Shown in pieces: positions 6,513 through 14,577 of a stretch of DNA of 37,922 nt. The stretch is taken from positions 1 to 37,922 of the forward strand of contig CAZZCP010000016.1 of assembly GCA_964653235.1 (NCBI GenBank), written 5' to 3'. The DNA comes from CAZZCP01 sp964653235 (lineage in GTDB: Bacteria; Bdellovibrionota; Bdellovibrionia; Bdellovibrionales; UBA840). Every line of letters starts with the position of its first letter. Position 1 is the stretch's first letter. A model generated the notes under the pieces. The model saw only the letters and a list, made by a program, of their open reading frames with translations, had not been told where the DNA came from and made no database searches. The position numbers and the translations under genes were made by a program.

Positions 6513-7898
6513 ATGATCATATCTCAATCTAGCATCGAAAAAGTTTTAGAGGCTGGCCTAGAAAAAGGCGCCGACTTTGCCGAGATCTTTGTTGAAGATA
6601 CATATATTAGTTCGCTTTCATTGGCCGACTCTCAACTCGACTCTGCCACTGTAGGTAAAAATCTTGGCGCAGGAATTCGCTTGTTCTATGGTAAAGAGGT
6701 TATTTATGTAATCAGCAATGACCTTAGCGAAGAGGCTCTATTGCATGCGGCAAGAACTGCAGCACAAGCCGGTAGCTCAAGCAACAGACAGGGCTTACAT
6801 ACTTTAAAGACAGCAAGCATCAACAGTATTCACCCTTATGGCAAAATGCCTTGGGAGACAGACAAGCAACAAAAATTTGAATTCTTGCAAAGAGCTGATA
6901 AAGCAGCAAGAGCAGAGGGCTCTGAGATTTCGCAAGTAATTGCTAGCCTAAGTGAAAAAGTTCAAAATGTTCTGATTGCCAACTCAAAAGGTCTTTTGGT
7001 CGAAGACCAAAGAGCTTACTCTCGCTTTAGCGTCAGCAGTATTGCCGAAAAAGACAATCAAAGAGAAACCGGATCAGATAAAATGGGTACTCTAGGTACC
7101 GGAGAATTTTTTAAGTCTCTGCCCATTGAGAAAATGGCAAAAGAGTCGGCCAGACAAGCCAAGACCATGTTAAAAGCAAGCTTTGCACCCGCTGGAAAAA
7201 TGCCAGTACTGATTGCCAATGCCTTTGGTGGAGTGATTTTTCATGAGGCCTGCGGCCATGGTTTAGAGACAACTGCGGTTGCAAAAAATGCTTCGGTTTT
7301 TTGCGGCAAAATGGGAGAAAAAGTGGCCGGTGAAGAGGTGACTGCAATTGATGACGGTACCATTCCAAGTGCCTATGGATCACTCAACATTGATGATGAA
7401 GGTATGCCGACACAAAAAACCACATTGATAGAAAATGGAATTTTAAAAAGTTATATCGTCGATCAAATGGGCGGAATCAAAACAGGATACGCGCCCACTG
7501 GCAGTGGAAGGCGTGAATCTTACAAATATGCACCCACATCGAGAATGCGAAACACCTATATCGCCGCTGGAAAGCATGAATTTGATGAGATGGTCAAAGG
7601 TATCGACAATGGCTTGTATGCAAAAAAACTGGGCGGTGGCTCGGTAACACCAGGAACGGGAGATTACAATTTTGCTGTCACCGAAGCTTATATGATTCGA
7701 AATGGCGAAATCCAAGAGCCGGTCAAGGGAGCCAGCTTGATTGGCCGCGGAATTGAAACCCTCAGCAATATTACAAAAGTAGGAAAAGACCTTGAACTAT
7801 CTGATGGCATCTGCGGCTCTGTCAGTGGCGGAGTTCCAGTGACAGTTGGGCAACCTGCCATCTTAGTTTCGGAGTTAACTGTGGGAGGCCGTTCATGA
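6513..7898 (+). CDS. tldD: Metalloprotease TldD
   Basis: The 461-residue product is the zinc-bearing half of the TldD/TldE protease, which in other bacteria removes leader peptides (microcin B17) and degrades CcdA. The metal motif is FHEACGHGLE (H244, E245, H249, i.e. HExxxH). Other family segments are IDDEGMPTQKTTLIENGILK, SGRRESYKYAPTSRMRNTYI, and GGGSVTPGTGDYNFAVTEAY. AGGAGGG lies 5 nt before the ATG, which settles the start. It overlaps tldE by 4 nt (ATGA). No peptide substrate is evident next to it. Confidence 0.96.
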   Translation: MIISQSSIEKVLEAGLEKGADFAEIFVEDTYISSLSLADSQLDSATVGKNLGAGIRLFYGKEVIYVISNDLSEEALLHAARTAAQAGSSSNRQGLHTLKTASINSIHPYGKMPWETDKQQKFEFLQRADKAARAEGSEISQVIASLSEKVQNVLIANSKGLLVEDQRAYSRFSVSSIAEKDNQRETGSDKMGTLGTGEFFKSLPIEKMAKESARQAKTMLKASFAPAGKMPVLIANAFGGVIFHEACGHGLETTAVAKNASVFCGKMGEKVAGEEVTAIDDGTIPSAYGSLNIDDEGMPTQKTTLIENGILKSYIVDQMGGIKTGYAPTGSGRRESYKYAPTSRMRNTYIAAGKHEFDEMVKGIDNGLYAKKLGGGSVTPGTGDYNFAVTEAYMIRNGEIQEPVKGASLIGRGIETLSNITKVGKDLELSDGICGSVSGGVPVTVGQPAILVSELTVGGRS

Positions 7899-9232
7899 AT
7901 CTCAAAGAAATCAAAGATCGCTATTTTGCCAAGGCACAAGAGATCGGTGTTGAACTAGAAATTCTTTTTCAAAGCGGAAGTAGTTTTTCAACCAGCTATC
8001 TAAAAGGCGAACGACAAGACTATCAGTTTTCTCAAACTCAATCTTTAGGTTTTCGCATGATTCAAGATGATTCTGAAAGCTGCAGTTTCTCTGAAAGCTT
8101 AAAAGAAAAAGATCTCGACATAGCATTTGAAGAAGCCAAGCAGCTTTTACCAATGATGAAAAAGACCTATAAGCCTAGATTGATGCAGAAAAAAGAAACC
8201 ACTGATATGCCCTTTCTCTACAATGATAGGCAAAAAGACTATCCTGTGAATGATAAAATGCAAGCTGCAAAAGATCTAGAAGCCGCGGCCACCGGTACAG
8301 ACGAGAGAATTCAAAGTGTTCCCTACTCTGGCTACGGTGATTTTGATGGTAGTTTTCATATTTTAAATACAAATGGAGTTGAGCTCTCCTACAAAAGAAA
8401 TGGCTGCTATGTTTATGCCTATCCTCTTGCTAGCGAAAAAGAGGAGAACCGAATGGCGGTTGAAGTTCAAGTGGCTCGCGATCTGAAAGATCTCGATGCC
8501 AAAGCCACTGCCGAAAAGGCCGCAAAGAAAGCTTTGGGCAGACTGGGGGCACAAACTCCAAAATCAGGAAACTATCCCGTGGTGCTTGACCGCAATCAAG
8601 CCAGTAGCTTGATTGGCTTTCTAGCAGGATCCTTCTCAGCAGAAAGTTTAGATAAGGGACTCTCTTTACTTAAAAACAAAAAGGGCCAAAAAGTTATTTC
8701 TGAACTGATTGAGATTACCGATGACCCCTTTCGTGAAGACTCCGATTACTCAAGACCATTTGATGATGAGGGTGCACCCTCGCAAAAAACAAGCTTAGTA
8801 AAAGCCGGAGTAATTGAAAACTACATTACCAATTTGGTCTATGCTGAAAAAATGAATCTCCCACATACCGCCAATGCCTCACGCTCAACCAAAAGCAATT
8901 TAGGAATCTCAACCAGTAATTTTGTAGTCAGCAATGGCAATGAAAGTCTTGAAGATTTGTTATCAAAGTACCCTGAGCTTATCTATATTGATGATCTCAA
9001 TGGCTTGCATGCAGGTTACAATTCGATTTCAGGCGATTTTTCTTTAGAGGCAGAAGGTGCTCTTTATAAAAATGGCAAGAAAGAATGCTCACTTGGCAAT
9101 TTTGTTCTGTCTGGAAATCTTCTAGAAATGCTAGCCAATGTAGAAGCTCTGGCTGATGATGGTCGCTATGAAAACTCATCGGTTATTGCTCCTAGTATAT
9201 TGGTCTCTAGTATGTCTATAGCCGGAAGCTAA
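7895..9232 (+). CDS. tldE: TldE/PmbA, partner subunit of TldD
   Basis: The 445-residue protein is homologous in layout to TldD but has no HExxxH motif, as expected of TldE, the non-catalytic half of the heterodimer. Family segments include FDDEGAPSQKTSLVKAGVIE, NLPHTANASRSTKSNLGIST and a C-terminus with GNLLEMLANVEALADDGRYE. Its ATG lies inside the last codons of tldD, so the two should be made in matched amounts. After the stop, 9233-9302 holds a GC-richer stretch with partly paired arms (TAGTCT/AGACTA) but no clear terminator. Confidence 0.95.
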   Translation: MNLKEIKDRYFAKAQEIGVELEILFQSGSSFSTSYLKGERQDYQFSQTQSLGFRMIQDDSESCSFSESLKEKDLDIAFEEAKQLLPMMKKTYKPRLMQKKETTDMPFLYNDRQKDYPVNDKMQAAKDLEAAATGTDERIQSVPYSGYGDFDGSFHILNTNGVELSYKRNGCYVYAYPLASEKEENRMAVEVQVARDLKDLDAKATAEKAAKKALGRLGAQTPKSGNYPVVLDRNQASSLIGFLAGSFSAESLDKGLSLLKNKKGQKVISELIEITDDPFREDSDYSRPFDDEGAPSQKTSLVKAGVIENYITNLVYAEKMNLPHTANASRSTKSNLGISTSNFVVSNGNESLEDLLSKYPELIYIDDLNGLHAGYNSISGDFSLEAEGALYKNGKKECSLGNFVLSGNLLEMLANVEALADDGRYENSSVIAPSILVSSMSIAGS

Positions 9233-9302
9233 GACCATAGTCTGGGGCCAGTTTTCAGGTTCCAGCCTGGTGCCCTTTGGACCTCTCGCATAGACTAAAG
9301 CA

Positions 9303-9989
9303 ATGAAGATTTGCCTACTAATTACGCTAATTTCCTTTTCCATCGGCGGGCTTCTTGCTTTTGAGATGCCTTATCCGGTATATTTTCCCATTGGTTTTTT
9401 TGCCTTGGTTTTGGCTGCTCTTTTTATGCCCTTTCTAATGAATCACTTTTGGGATAGACATTTTGGTAAGATTTTAGTGCGAAAGCAGTTTCATAAAATC
9501 ATGCAAAAAGATCTACTCAAGGTCGATCAAAAGATCCATGAGGTTCGCAAATCACTGCTTCAATACAAATTGAGCAATGATTATCATTTTATTCAAAATC
9601 AAAGAGTCGATGACTCCAATGAGTATTGTCGCTTTGTTGAAATGACATCAAAGGATCCTCAACTGAATTTATTGTTTGAAAAAATGGGACCGAGCACTAA
9701 AAAGAGATTGATTCTTTCACGCATGCAGCAAGATGAAGCTCTGTTTTTACACTTTCCAGACTCTGTGGACACTGCCATTGCCAAAAATGTGATGCCCAAT
9801 ACCGACTACATTCCTGCAGCATGGATTCCAGCCGCAGCTGATATGCGGCCTATTTTACAATGGATTCAAGAAAACTACCAAGAAGTGTGGCTCTATGGCC
9901 CCAAAGAGGAGAAAAAGTATTGGTACGGAATCCGCTCTAGCCTGAACTTTACCAGCCAAGATTTGCTAGGTATAAAATCACAGCTCTAA
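9303..9989 (+). CDS. Membrane-anchored protein of unknown function
   Basis: The product is 228 residues. Two hydrophobic segments lie at the N-terminus (about 3-19 and 25-47) with a short turn containing MPYPVYFP between them. A soluble domain follows that is rich in Lys and Gln, probably helical at first (about 55-90). I recognise no domain. The ribosome site is weak. It follows tldD-tldE by 70 nt on the same strand; no functional link is evident. Confidence 0.65.
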   Translation: MKICLLITLISFSIGGLLAFEMPYPVYFPIGFFALVLAALFMPFLMNHFWDRHFGKILVRKQFHKIMQKDLLKVDQKIHEVRKSLLQYKLSNDYHFIQNQRVDDSNEYCRFVEMTSKDPQLNLLFEKMGPSTKKRLILSRMQQDEALFLHFPDSVDTAIAKNVMPNTDYIPAAWIPAAADMRPILQWIQENYQEVWLYGPKEEKKYWYGIRSSLNFTSQDLLGIKSQL

Positions 9990-10104
9990 TTGTCTTAAAT
10001 TGCCACAATCAGAAATGCAATAACATCGTAAATATCTAATTTTACTATATTTTTACATCTTCAAAAATTTATCTTTTTCTCAAAAAAAGCCGATAAGAAC
10101 TAGT

Positions 10105-10704
10105 ATGAACTACCGACAGAAACAATACGCCCTATGGGCAGTAGTAGTGGGTTCATTGCTAATATTATTTCAAAATTTTCGTTGGATGAGTCCGTCCAAG
10201 ATACCAGAAGCATTGCCTGAAATTCATAAAACGAAAAAAATAGATAAAAACAACAAGAGCAAATCGAGCGAAATTGATTGGAGCATTCCTCATCAGTACT
10301 ACCAAGAGAATCAAGGCCAAAAGCACCATCAGCATGAAACGATTCAGGCTCTCAACTCTCCCAAAGACTTTGTTGAAGAAAAAAGAGATCAAATGCGTCT
10401 CTACAAAGAACTCAGATCTGCTCTTCAGGTTCAAAAAAGAATCTCTGCTGAGTGCCTAGGTAAAGACTGCCAAGCATCTGCAGACAAAACAAATCAGAGT
10501 CCAGTAGAAGTCAAATTAGACCCCTTAGGTACTGATAGTGGAATCAGTTACAAAGGATTTTGTGATGCCGATTTAAAAATGAATCCCTATCAACAACAAA
10601 TGACTTTGAGTATTTCTAAAAAACTGACAGATAATGTAAATATGCAGATGCACTTTGAATCGCGCGATAACTCTAGCTTAATCAAGATAAACAGAGATTG
10701 GTAA
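10105..10704 (+). CDS. Single-pass membrane protein, unknown function
   Basis: The product is 199 residues with one N-terminal transmembrane segment (about 9-25, ALWAVVVGSLLILFQNF) and no cleavage site, so it is likely anchored with the rest in the periplasm. A Lys/Ser/Gln-rich linker (about 30-100) leads to a C-terminal part with three cysteines (CLGKDCQ and GFCDAD) and alternating polar/hydrophobic stretches that suggest beta strands. No family recognised. No strong ribosome site is seen. The 9990-10104 gap before it is AT-rich with nothing I can support. Confidence 0.55.
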   Translation: MNYRQKQYALWAVVVGSLLILFQNFRWMSPSKIPEALPEIHKTKKIDKNNKSKSSEIDWSIPHQYYQENQGQKHHQHETIQALNSPKDFVEEKRDQMRLYKELRSALQVQKRISAECLGKDCQASADKTNQSPVEVKLDPLGTDSGISYKGFCDADLKMNPYQQQMTLSISKKLTDNVNMQMHFESRDNSSLIKINRDW

Positions 10705-10715
10705 GCTCAAACTAC

Positions 10716-11630
10716 TCAATCGGTAAAAAACTCTAAACTTTGCGGCAGTACTTCAATATCAACATAAGGAGTGAGGTAAACTTCTCCATCCATTTCACAA
10801 ATCGGTTGGCCAGTATTTTCAACCTCTAAACGAGCTTTTTTGGCGGAGTAGTTTTGTACAAAAGGCACCTCTTCCAATTTTCCTTGATACATTTTAGGTA
10901 TGTAATTGGGTACTTTGTACAAAGGAGGCTTTTCAATCACCACCAATTGCAAAAGTCCATCATCAATTACAGCTTGATTGGACCAATGCATTCCGTTGCC
11001 CGAATAAGCGCCATTTAAAACGAAGGCCATTAGGCAATTCGATTTCGCGATTTCTTTGTCCTCGGTTGTGATTCGTAAATTAAAAGAATCAATATCAATT
11101 AAATTGATAGCACCCGCAATGAGATAATTCCACTGATTGGGCCAAGGAAAAGAGCGCCAAGACGCTACTTTGTCAGCAACCCTAGCGCTTAGCCCCATCG
11201 AAGAAGAATTGATTGCATAACTTGTTTGATCATCACCCCAGCTCACTTTCATCACATCGACTTTTTTTCTTCGACCTTTTTTAATTCGACGCAATTCATG
11301 CTTGAGATCGTTCTCACTGCCCAAACTTCTAGAAAAATCACAACCACTGCCCCCACTCAAGACACCAATGCGAATGCGTTTTTCAGGATCATAGGTTTGC
11401 ATAATCCCGTTGACACACTCATGCAAACTGCCATCGCCACCGATTAAGATCAGTTGGTCAAAACCTTCTGCAGCTAGTTTTCGACAAAATTTTCTGGCAT
11501 CCCCAGGTTCTGAGGTCACAAGAACTTCACGCTCAGAAAAAGAAGTTTCTAATTCTTTTCTGGCTGTTTGCCATACTCTTTTACCTCGCCCCTGCCCACT
11601 GTTCGGATTGATTACTATCGCTGTCTTCAT
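10716..11630 (-). CDS. Diacylglycerol kinase-family lipid kinase
   Basis: The 304-residue product has the DAGK catalytic N-terminus: VINPNSGQGRGKRVWQ, then the nucleotide-binding LIGGDGSLHECVNGI and the glycine-rich VLSGGSGCDFSRSLG. The second, beta-rich domain holds FVLNGAYSGNGMHW and IDDGLLQLVVI, usual for the YegS/BmrU/DgkB group. It probably phosphorylates diacylglycerol or a related lipid; the exact substrate is not readable. Its ATG overlaps the stop of ygfZ upstream by 4 nt, so the two are coupled. Confidence 0.9.
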   Translation of the reverse strand: MKTAIVINPNSGQGRGKRVWQTARKELETSFSEREVLVTSEPGDARKFCRKLAAEGFDQLILIGGDGSLHECVNGIMQTYDPEKRIRIGVLSGGSGCDFSRSLGSENDLKHELRRIKKGRRKKVDVMKVSWGDDQTSYAINSSSMGLSARVADKVASWRSFPWPNQWNYLIAGAINLIDIDSFNLRITTEDKEIAKSNCLMAFVLNGAYSGNGMHWSNQAVIDDGLLQLVVIEKPPLYKVPNYIPKMYQGKLEEVPFVQNYSAKKARLEVENTGQPICEMDGEVYLTPYVDIEVLPQSLEFFTD

Positions 11631-12406
11631 AATGCCCCTTCAGATATGCAATGGATCTGTGTATCACCAACATAAAAATCTTTTTTTGCATGCACAAAAT
11701 CATCAAGATCTTTGCTGAGCAACTTACACATTCCAACATATTTTTCTTTGTATGAAAAGTTCGTGCGGAGCTCGCCAACAGAAGAATGCCCTGATTTAAT
11801 CTTTTCACCAGCCAAAAGTTGATTCTCTGAGATATAAGCAACAAAAACTCTAGGTATACGGCCTACACGATCGATTTTTGCCAAGACTTCTTGTCCAGGA
11901 AAGCATCCTTTTTGCAAACTAATCGCTTTGTGAAATTCTTGGATCTCCATGACCATATCATAGTTCCAGTCAGAAAAAGGCAAAAAGTGATTTCTGGTTA
12001 GGAGCCAGCGGTATTCTTTCTTCTGAATTACTTGCCCTAGCGAGCTTGAACTCAAAGAACTTGCCCCCTCTAGGTTCCAATACGGATAGGCTCCATCAGT
12101 TGAAAAGAGGTGGTACATCTCTTTATCTGAGATTCGCCACTCTACATCTTCTGCAAAAAGAGATTCTTCAAAGTAACTTTCAATGGCTCTCTTTTGCTCG
12201 CTCTCTGCATAGATTAAAAACGACTCTTCTTGTTTTTTGATAAAAAAACTAGCAATCAACTGAGCTTTTTCATTTAGAAAACAAGAGGGTCTAATTTCTG
12301 ATAACTGCATATCGATCAAATTTTGCGAGCAAATCCTCTGTAGCCAATCCTGAGCATCAGCCCCAAAAACTTCAAAAAATACAATTTCTAAAGGATAACA
12401 GATCAT
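11627..12406 (-). CDS. ygfZ: YgfZ/GcvT-like folate-binding protein
   Basis: The 259-residue product carries ISLQKGCFPGQEVLAKI, the K-G-C-x-x-G-Q-E signature of YgfZ, preceded by the GcvT-like N-terminal domain (VFGADAQDWLQRICSQNL). YgfZ uses tetrahydrofolate in assembly or repair of certain iron-sulfur proteins; Fe-S enzymes such as the radical SAM ArsS would be typical clients in general, though no direct link is shown. It is divergent from the gene at 12458 (51 nt apart) and coupled to the lipid kinase downstream. Confidence 0.85.
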   Translation of the reverse strand: MICYPLEIVFFEVFGADAQDWLQRICSQNLIDMQLSEIRPSCFLNEKAQLIASFFIKKQEESFLIYAESEQKRAIESYFEESLFAEDVEWRISDKEMYHLFSTDGAYPYWNLEGASSLSSSSLGQVIQKKEYRWLLTRNHFLPFSDWNYDMVMEIQEFHKAISLQKGCFPGQEVLAKIDRVGRIPRVFVAYISENQLLAGEKIKSGHSSVGELRTNFSYKEKYVGMCKLLSKDLDDFVHAKKDFYVGDTQIHCISEGAL

Positions 12407-12457
12407 TCTTTCAATATAAACCTAGCCAAGATTCAGAGCAACTCGTAGAATAAAAAA

Positions 12458-13186
12458 ATGAGAATCGCATTCGGCTTTCTTGTTATTTCATGTCTTGTAA
12501 TTGCCTACGAAAAACCCAGTCTTGACAAGCTTACCCAAGACTTCATTCAACTGCAAAAAGAGAATTTATCGAGAATCAATAAACTCGATCATCAGATAGA
12601 AGAAAAAGTGATCAACAAAAGCCAAGAAGTTTCCCACGAGAAACAAAAAGATAAAGAATTTATCCAAGATCTGGCCAATCTACGTAAGCTACGGATTGAG
12701 TACATCCTTAGAGAAAAACTATTTGAAGCTCTTTTACAAAAAATCAGAGCCAATTATTCACAGTGGAATCCACAAAGCATCACCAGTTTGTCTGAATTTT
12801 TGCAAAAACAACTCCAGAAAATGGCTATACAAGAAGTTGGTGCCTTTCAGAATGAATTGATCAAATTTGAAGACAACTATATACTTTTTCTTACCTATGC
12901 GGCTCAGGTAATGGGTGCTCAAGCAAGATCTGAGCTTGAAGCCTTTCAGCAACTGAAGAACTATATCGAATATTCAAGTATTCGACAGCCCAAATTGCCC
13001 GCCGATTATCTTAAGCTACAAAACTACACCAATGCTACAGTCTCTGAAAGCGTAGAGCCAAAATCCTATGATGAGCTCTCTAGAGATAAAAATTTACAAG
13101 AAAAACTGATGAAATTAGACCAAAAAGAAAAGAAAATCCCTGTTGGAACCTCAAAGACTGGCATTGCACCTGACAAAACGAAATGA
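12458..13186 (+). CDS. Secreted coiled-coil protein, unknown function
   Basis: The product is 242 residues. A signal-like N-terminus (MRIAFGFLVISCLVIAYE) is followed by a mostly helical, charged body; 20-75 and about 100-160 show heptad-like spacing (LTQDFIQLQKENLSRINKLD). The Cys at position 12 is not in a clean lipobox. The C-terminus is Lys-rich and disordered. No family recognised. It ends 18 nt before the ATG of plsC and is probably cotranscribed with it. Confidence 0.6.
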   Translation: MRIAFGFLVISCLVIAYEKPSLDKLTQDFIQLQKENLSRINKLDHQIEEKVINKSQEVSHEKQKDKEFIQDLANLRKLRIEYILREKLFEALLQKIRANYSQWNPQSITSLSEFLQKQLQKMAIQEVGAFQNELIKFEDNYILFLTYAAQVMGAQARSELEAFQQLKNYIEYSSIRQPKLPADYLKLQNYTNATVSESVEPKSYDELSRDKNLQEKLMKLDQKEKKIPVGTSKTGIAPDKTK

Positions 13187-13204
13187 TTTTTGCATAATGC
13201 AGGC

Positions 13205-13975
13205 ATGAAGGTATTTCTTTTAAATCGAATATGGTCACCTATTTTATGTGCTAGCGTCTTTGTCTGGTCATTTTTTTGCACTAGCAATGCCGCACTAACA
13301 TCTTTTATTCCAGGCCTTTTTGATAAGCAGGTACTGCATTGGGCACGCTGCGTAGTACGAATTCTTGGTCTCAACTTAAAAGTCAAAGGCCTTGAGAACC
13401 TCACAGCCGAAAAAGGCACTTTATTTTTATTCAACCATGTGAGTCTTCTTGATATTCCGATTCTGTACACTGCCACCAATGTGCCCTTTCTTTTTGGTGC
13501 TAAAATTGAACTTTTTAAAATTCCTATTTTTGGATTTGTTTTACGAAAGATGGGTTATCTTCCCATTTCTCGACATGATCGTGAAAAGTCGATTCAAGTT
13601 TATAAAGAGGCCCAAGATAGGTTTGCGGCGGGTGAGTCTTTTATTTTAGCCCCTGAGGGAACTCGCCAAAAACAACTCAAGTTGGGAGAGTTTAAATCAG
13701 GCCCCTTTGTATTGGCCATCGAAGCCAAAGCTCCCATACAAGCTATTGTTTTAAAAGGACCGGAAAAAATTGTACCCAGACATAAATTGGTTCCCGATTT
13801 AACTTGGGATCGAGTGATTGAGATTGAAATTCTACCTATTGTTGAAACTTCAACTTATACGTATGAAACTCGCCATGAGCTCAAAAAAAGAGTACGGGAC
13901 TCCATGTTTAAAAGCTTGGAAGGCATGAAAAAACCCGAGCCAAAAGACTCGGGCTTGAACAATGCCACATTATAA
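13205..13975 (+). CDS. plsC: 1-acyl-sn-glycerol-3-phosphate acyltransferase
   Basis: From the ATG at 13205 this is 256 residues. It has the acyltransferase blocks in order: block I FLFNHVSLLDIPIL (NHxxxxD), block II near FGFVLRKMGYLPISR, and block III LAPEGTRQ (EGTR). It acylates lysophosphatidate to phosphatidate at the inner membrane. An N-terminal hydrophobic stretch (about 8-22) fits a membrane anchor. A TTG at 13190 would add five residues; the ATG is preferred because MKVFLLN is the usual kind of start. The last codons contain the stem of a minus-strand terminator (13928-13953). Confidence 0.93.
   Translation: MKVFLLNRIWSPILCASVFVWSFFCTSNAALTSFIPGLFDKQVLHWARCVVRILGLNLKVKGLENLTAEKGTLFLFNHVSLLDIPILYTATNVPFLFGAKIELFKIPIFGFVLRKMGYLPISRHDREKSIQVYKEAQDRFAAGESFILAPEGTRQKQLKLGEFKSGPFVLAIEAKAPIQAIVLKGPEKIVPRHKLVPDLTWDRVIEIEILPIVETSTYTYETRHELKKRVRDSMFKSLEGMKKPEPKDSGLNNATL
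13928..13953 (-). terminator. Intrinsic terminator embedded in the 3' end of plsC
   Basis: On the minus strand CCCGAG-TCTTTTGG-CTCGGG is followed by TTTTTT, a textbook terminator. It serves the minus-strand gene at 14009-14557 and lies within the plsC codons for KKPEPKDSGL. On the plus strand the same hairpin lacks a T-run. Confidence 0.8.
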
Positions 13976-14008
13976 ATTCTTAACTTCAGGCCATAAATTC
14001 AACACAGC

Positions 14009-14557
14009 CTAGTCTTCACAAGTAGTTCTACGAAAGAACTCATCACAGGCCCTTGAAACATTGTCACAATCAAAGTTTTCATAGACGGTCACATCGCTGC
14101 AATAGAGATCTGGACCTTGAGTCAAAGCAGCTGTGAATTCACCACGAAGTACTTCTTCGCCGTTCTTCGTTAATAGATACTCAATCAAATTCTCTCCTTC
14201 CTCGAGCAAAGGATCTTGAAATAGAGTATTGATCGCCAAATTAAAAGACTTTTTACTTATTCCGTTTTCTGCATCAAAGTCGGTTTTCTTTGTCTCCGTA
14301 CTTCCATCAGGATGATTTGCTGTCAAAATGACTCGATCAGCATCAACTGTTTCGCTCGTTTGAAAGCGTGAAAATGCATCTGGAGTAAAAAAATTGGCCC
14401 GACATCTCTCGTAACGACTTCTCGGAAACATATTGCTCCGACATATGATTTGCACCCAACCTGATGCATATTGCCTAGTGATTTCGTTTCCTACCTCAAA
14501 CCCAACATCCCCTTGGGAATAAAAAGGTAGAAAAAGAAAAAATAACAAATACTTCAT
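14009..14557 (-). CDS. Secreted protein with cysteine-rich C-terminus, unknown function
   Basis: The product is 182 residues with a signal peptide (MKYLLFFLFLPFYSQG) and a mature periplasmic or exported domain. Cysteines cluster near residue 40 (IICRSNMFPRSRYERC) and at the end (LYCSDVTVYENFDCDNVSRA, then CDEFFRRTTC). AGGGGGG sits 4 nt before the ATG. It follows the TIGR03545-like gene by 20 nt on the same strand and has its own terminator inside plsC, so it probably closes that operon. No family recognised. Confidence 0.7.
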   Translation of the reverse strand: MKYLLFFLFLPFYSQGDVGFEVGNEITRQYASGWVQIICRSNMFPRSRYERCRANFFTPDAFSRFQTSETVDADRVILTANHPDGSTETKKTDFDAENGISKKSFNLAINTLFQDPLLEEGENLIEYLLTKNGEEVLRGEFTAALTQGPDLYCSDVTVYENFDCDNVSRACDEFFRRTTCED

Positions 14558-14577
14558 AAGCCCCCCTTAGCTCATTA

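Noticed and set aside
9233..9302. Structured RNA or riboswitch between tldE and 9303
   Set aside because: The arms TAGTCT/AGACTA and GGGGCCAG/CTGG-GCCC pair only partly and match no class I know.
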